Of a stretch of 5,319 nt of DNA, positions 4,558 to 5,319 are shown in pieces. The notes beneath the pieces were generated by a model that was not told the DNA's origin, did not search any database, and saw nothing but the letters and a program-made list of their open reading frames with translations. Within the stretch, counting starts at the first letter, position 1, and every line of letters begins with the position of its first letter. The translations under genes were made by a program, and so were the position numbers. Source of the DNA: an uncultured Lachnospiraceae bacterium (GTDB lineage Bacteria > Bacillota > Clostridia > Lachnospirales > Lachnospiraceae); assembly GCA_945787485.1 (NCBI GenBank), contig CALZHV010000152.1, forward strand, positions 1-5,319. Reading direction: 5' to 3'.

Positions 4558-5145
4558 ATGATATACTTTACTGATAAAATCTCCTTGTGGTTTGTCCAGA
4601 ACAATTTAATAGCCAGCCATAATTTAGATGTTTTTAAATACTGCTTATACAGGGTGCTTTCAAAAATATGTTTTTACACCTCTGTTTTTATAGTCAGCAT
4701 AGTATTGTTTAGGGACAATCTTTTGCAGTCGGTTACTTTTATCACCACATTGATGCTTTTACGCACCCGCACCGGTGGCTACCACCTGAATAATGCTGAC
4801 CTGTGTATGGTTTGCTCAATTTTGCTATATATTGCTGGCGTTTATACGTCAGAGTATATGGTGTCTAACTTTAGCAATAGCCTGTTATTAATTTTGTCAC
4901 TATCATCACTTATGGCTATTGCTAAATTAGCACCGATAAATCATCCTAACTTGCGTTTAAGCAAAAAAGAATACTCTGCTATGAAAGTCATAGTGTATCG
5001 AATCTGTATCTGCCTATCATTGGTTATTGTATTGCTTTTTATCTTAAAGTTGGATATTTTCTACTATACATGTTGTGCAATAATTGTAGATATTATTCTG
5101 ATTATTGTAGCTAAAATAGCAAAACAAGAATTGAAAATCAAATAA
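4558..5145 (+). CDS. agrB: AgrB-type membrane peptidase that processes and cyclises the AgrD peptide
   Basis: This 195-residue integral membrane cysteine peptidase cuts the C-terminal tail of AgrD and forms the thiolactone ring. The catalytic pair is clear: LRTRTGGYHLNNADLC holds His76 and Cys83, with the R-x-x-x-G-G-x-H-x6-C spacing of the family (His77/Cys84 in S. aureus). Hydrophobic segments lie near 30-52, 55-68, 84-104, 106-122, 143-164 and 166-186, and the basic loop LRLSKKE near 132-138 fits the usual topology. Total length is normal. The start at ATG 4558 gives the family-like N-terminus MIYFTDKISLWFVQNN, but no ribosome site precedes it, so translation may depend on coupling with agrD. 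It is the last gene of the locus. Confidence 0.97.
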   Translation: MIYFTDKISLWFVQNNLIASHNLDVFKYCLYRVLSKICFYTSVFIVSIVLFRDNLLQSVTFITTLMLLRTRTGGYHLNNADLCMVCSILLYIAGVYTSEYMVSNFSNSLLLILSLSSLMAIAKLAPINHPNLRLSKKEYSAMKVIVYRICICLSLVIVLLFILKLDIFYYTCCAIIVDIILIIVAKIAKQELKIK

Positions 5146-5150
5146 GAATT

Positions 5151-5186
5151 AACGAAATAATTTACGATATCGTTAATTATTTCGTT
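5151..5186 (+). terminator. 36-bp near-perfect palindrome after agrB, likely transcript end
   Basis: The sequence from 5151 to 5186 equals its own reverse complement except at one position pair (5163/5174), centred on GATATC. It begins five bases after the agrB stop. As RNA it would form a long AT-rich stem. The following sequence is only moderately T-rich (TTTCTATCG), so it is an imperfect intrinsic terminator. A dimeric-protein operator is the alternative. Confidence 0.5.
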
Positions 5187-5293
5187 TCTATCGTTGAAAC
5201 TTTAATTCTGCCGTTAATACTTGCGTTTTTTTGTACAAAGATGTTAAATGTGGAAGGAGTAATACGTTATACCACAGGGCAGTTACAAGCTCC

Positions 5294-5319
5294 GACCTCT
5301 AAGGCTTTAGCCGTAGGTC
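5294..5319. repeat. Hairpin resembling an IS200/IS605-type element end (cut by window edge)
   Basis: GACCT (5294-5298) pairs with AGGTC (5315-5319), enclosing a second small stem: either GGCT 5303-5306 with AGCC 5309-5312, or CTAA 5299-5302 with TTAG 5307-5310. The paired arms would extend if the next bases continue GG, matching CCGACCT. Imperfect GC-richer hairpins of this kind end IS200/IS605-family elements. From 5241 the frame also reads MLNVEGVIRYTTGQ..., faintly like a TnpB C-terminus, but too short to call. The stretch 5187-5293 otherwise shows no gene. Confidence 0.35.

Noticed and set aside
5254..5259. AAGGAG that could be a ribosome site for a gene running off the right edge
   Set aside because: No ATG, GTG or TTG follows at a usable distance.

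Overview
The window is AT-rich, with Shine-Dalgarno sites, signal peptides and gene families typical of low-GC Gram-positive bacteria. I infer a Clostridia-type Firmicute, possibly a gut Ruminococcus/Lachnospira-like anaerobe; species cannot be told from the sequence. The core is a complete agr-type quorum-sensing locus on the + strand (about 1757-5186). It encodes a small Cro/C1-type HTH regulator, a LytTR response regulator (AgrA type), a polytopic HPK10-like sensor kinase (AgrC type), a 51-residue cyclic-peptide precursor (AgrD type, positions 4361-4516, easily missed because it is short) and the AgrB peptidase. HTH, regulator and kinase overlap or abut. agrD has its own strong ribosome site and probably its own promoter, set off from the kinase by a hairpin. 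Another perfect hairpin lies between agrD and agrB.

Left of the agr genes, the - strand carries a two-gene unit: a 274-residue secreted protein of unknown family (806-1630) and a translationally coupled 134-residue four-helix membrane protein (402-806). At the left edge is the start of a second exported protein, also on the - strand (1-66, partial).

The most striking feature is a 73-bp promoter block present twice in direct orientation, at 168-240 and 1757-1829, with 69 of 73 bases identical. Each copy holds two tandem boxes with a 20-bp period ending in TTGCATAT or a close variant, then a perfect TATAAT with no good -35 at normal spacing. That is the architecture of a promoter activated by a LytTR regulator. 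The copy at 1757 reads into the agr operon. The copy at 168 reads into a stretch with no gene that ends about 100 bases later in a strong intrinsic terminator (308-343). This suggests a roughly 100-nt non-coding RNA co-regulated with the agr operon, placed like RNAIII/P3 of staphylococcal agr but much smaller and about 1.5 kb away. Both copies also have exported-protein genes running away from them on the - strand, so the same boxes may control divergent secreted products.

Proposed working: AgrB cuts and cyclises AgrD around Cys31; the exported peptide is sensed by the kinase; the regulator is phosphorylated at Asp67 and activates both box promoters, raising the agr operon and the small RNA and possibly affecting the divergent secreted-protein genes. 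The last 80 bases (about 5240-5319) hold a hairpin resembling the end of an IS200/IS605-type element, cut by the window edge.
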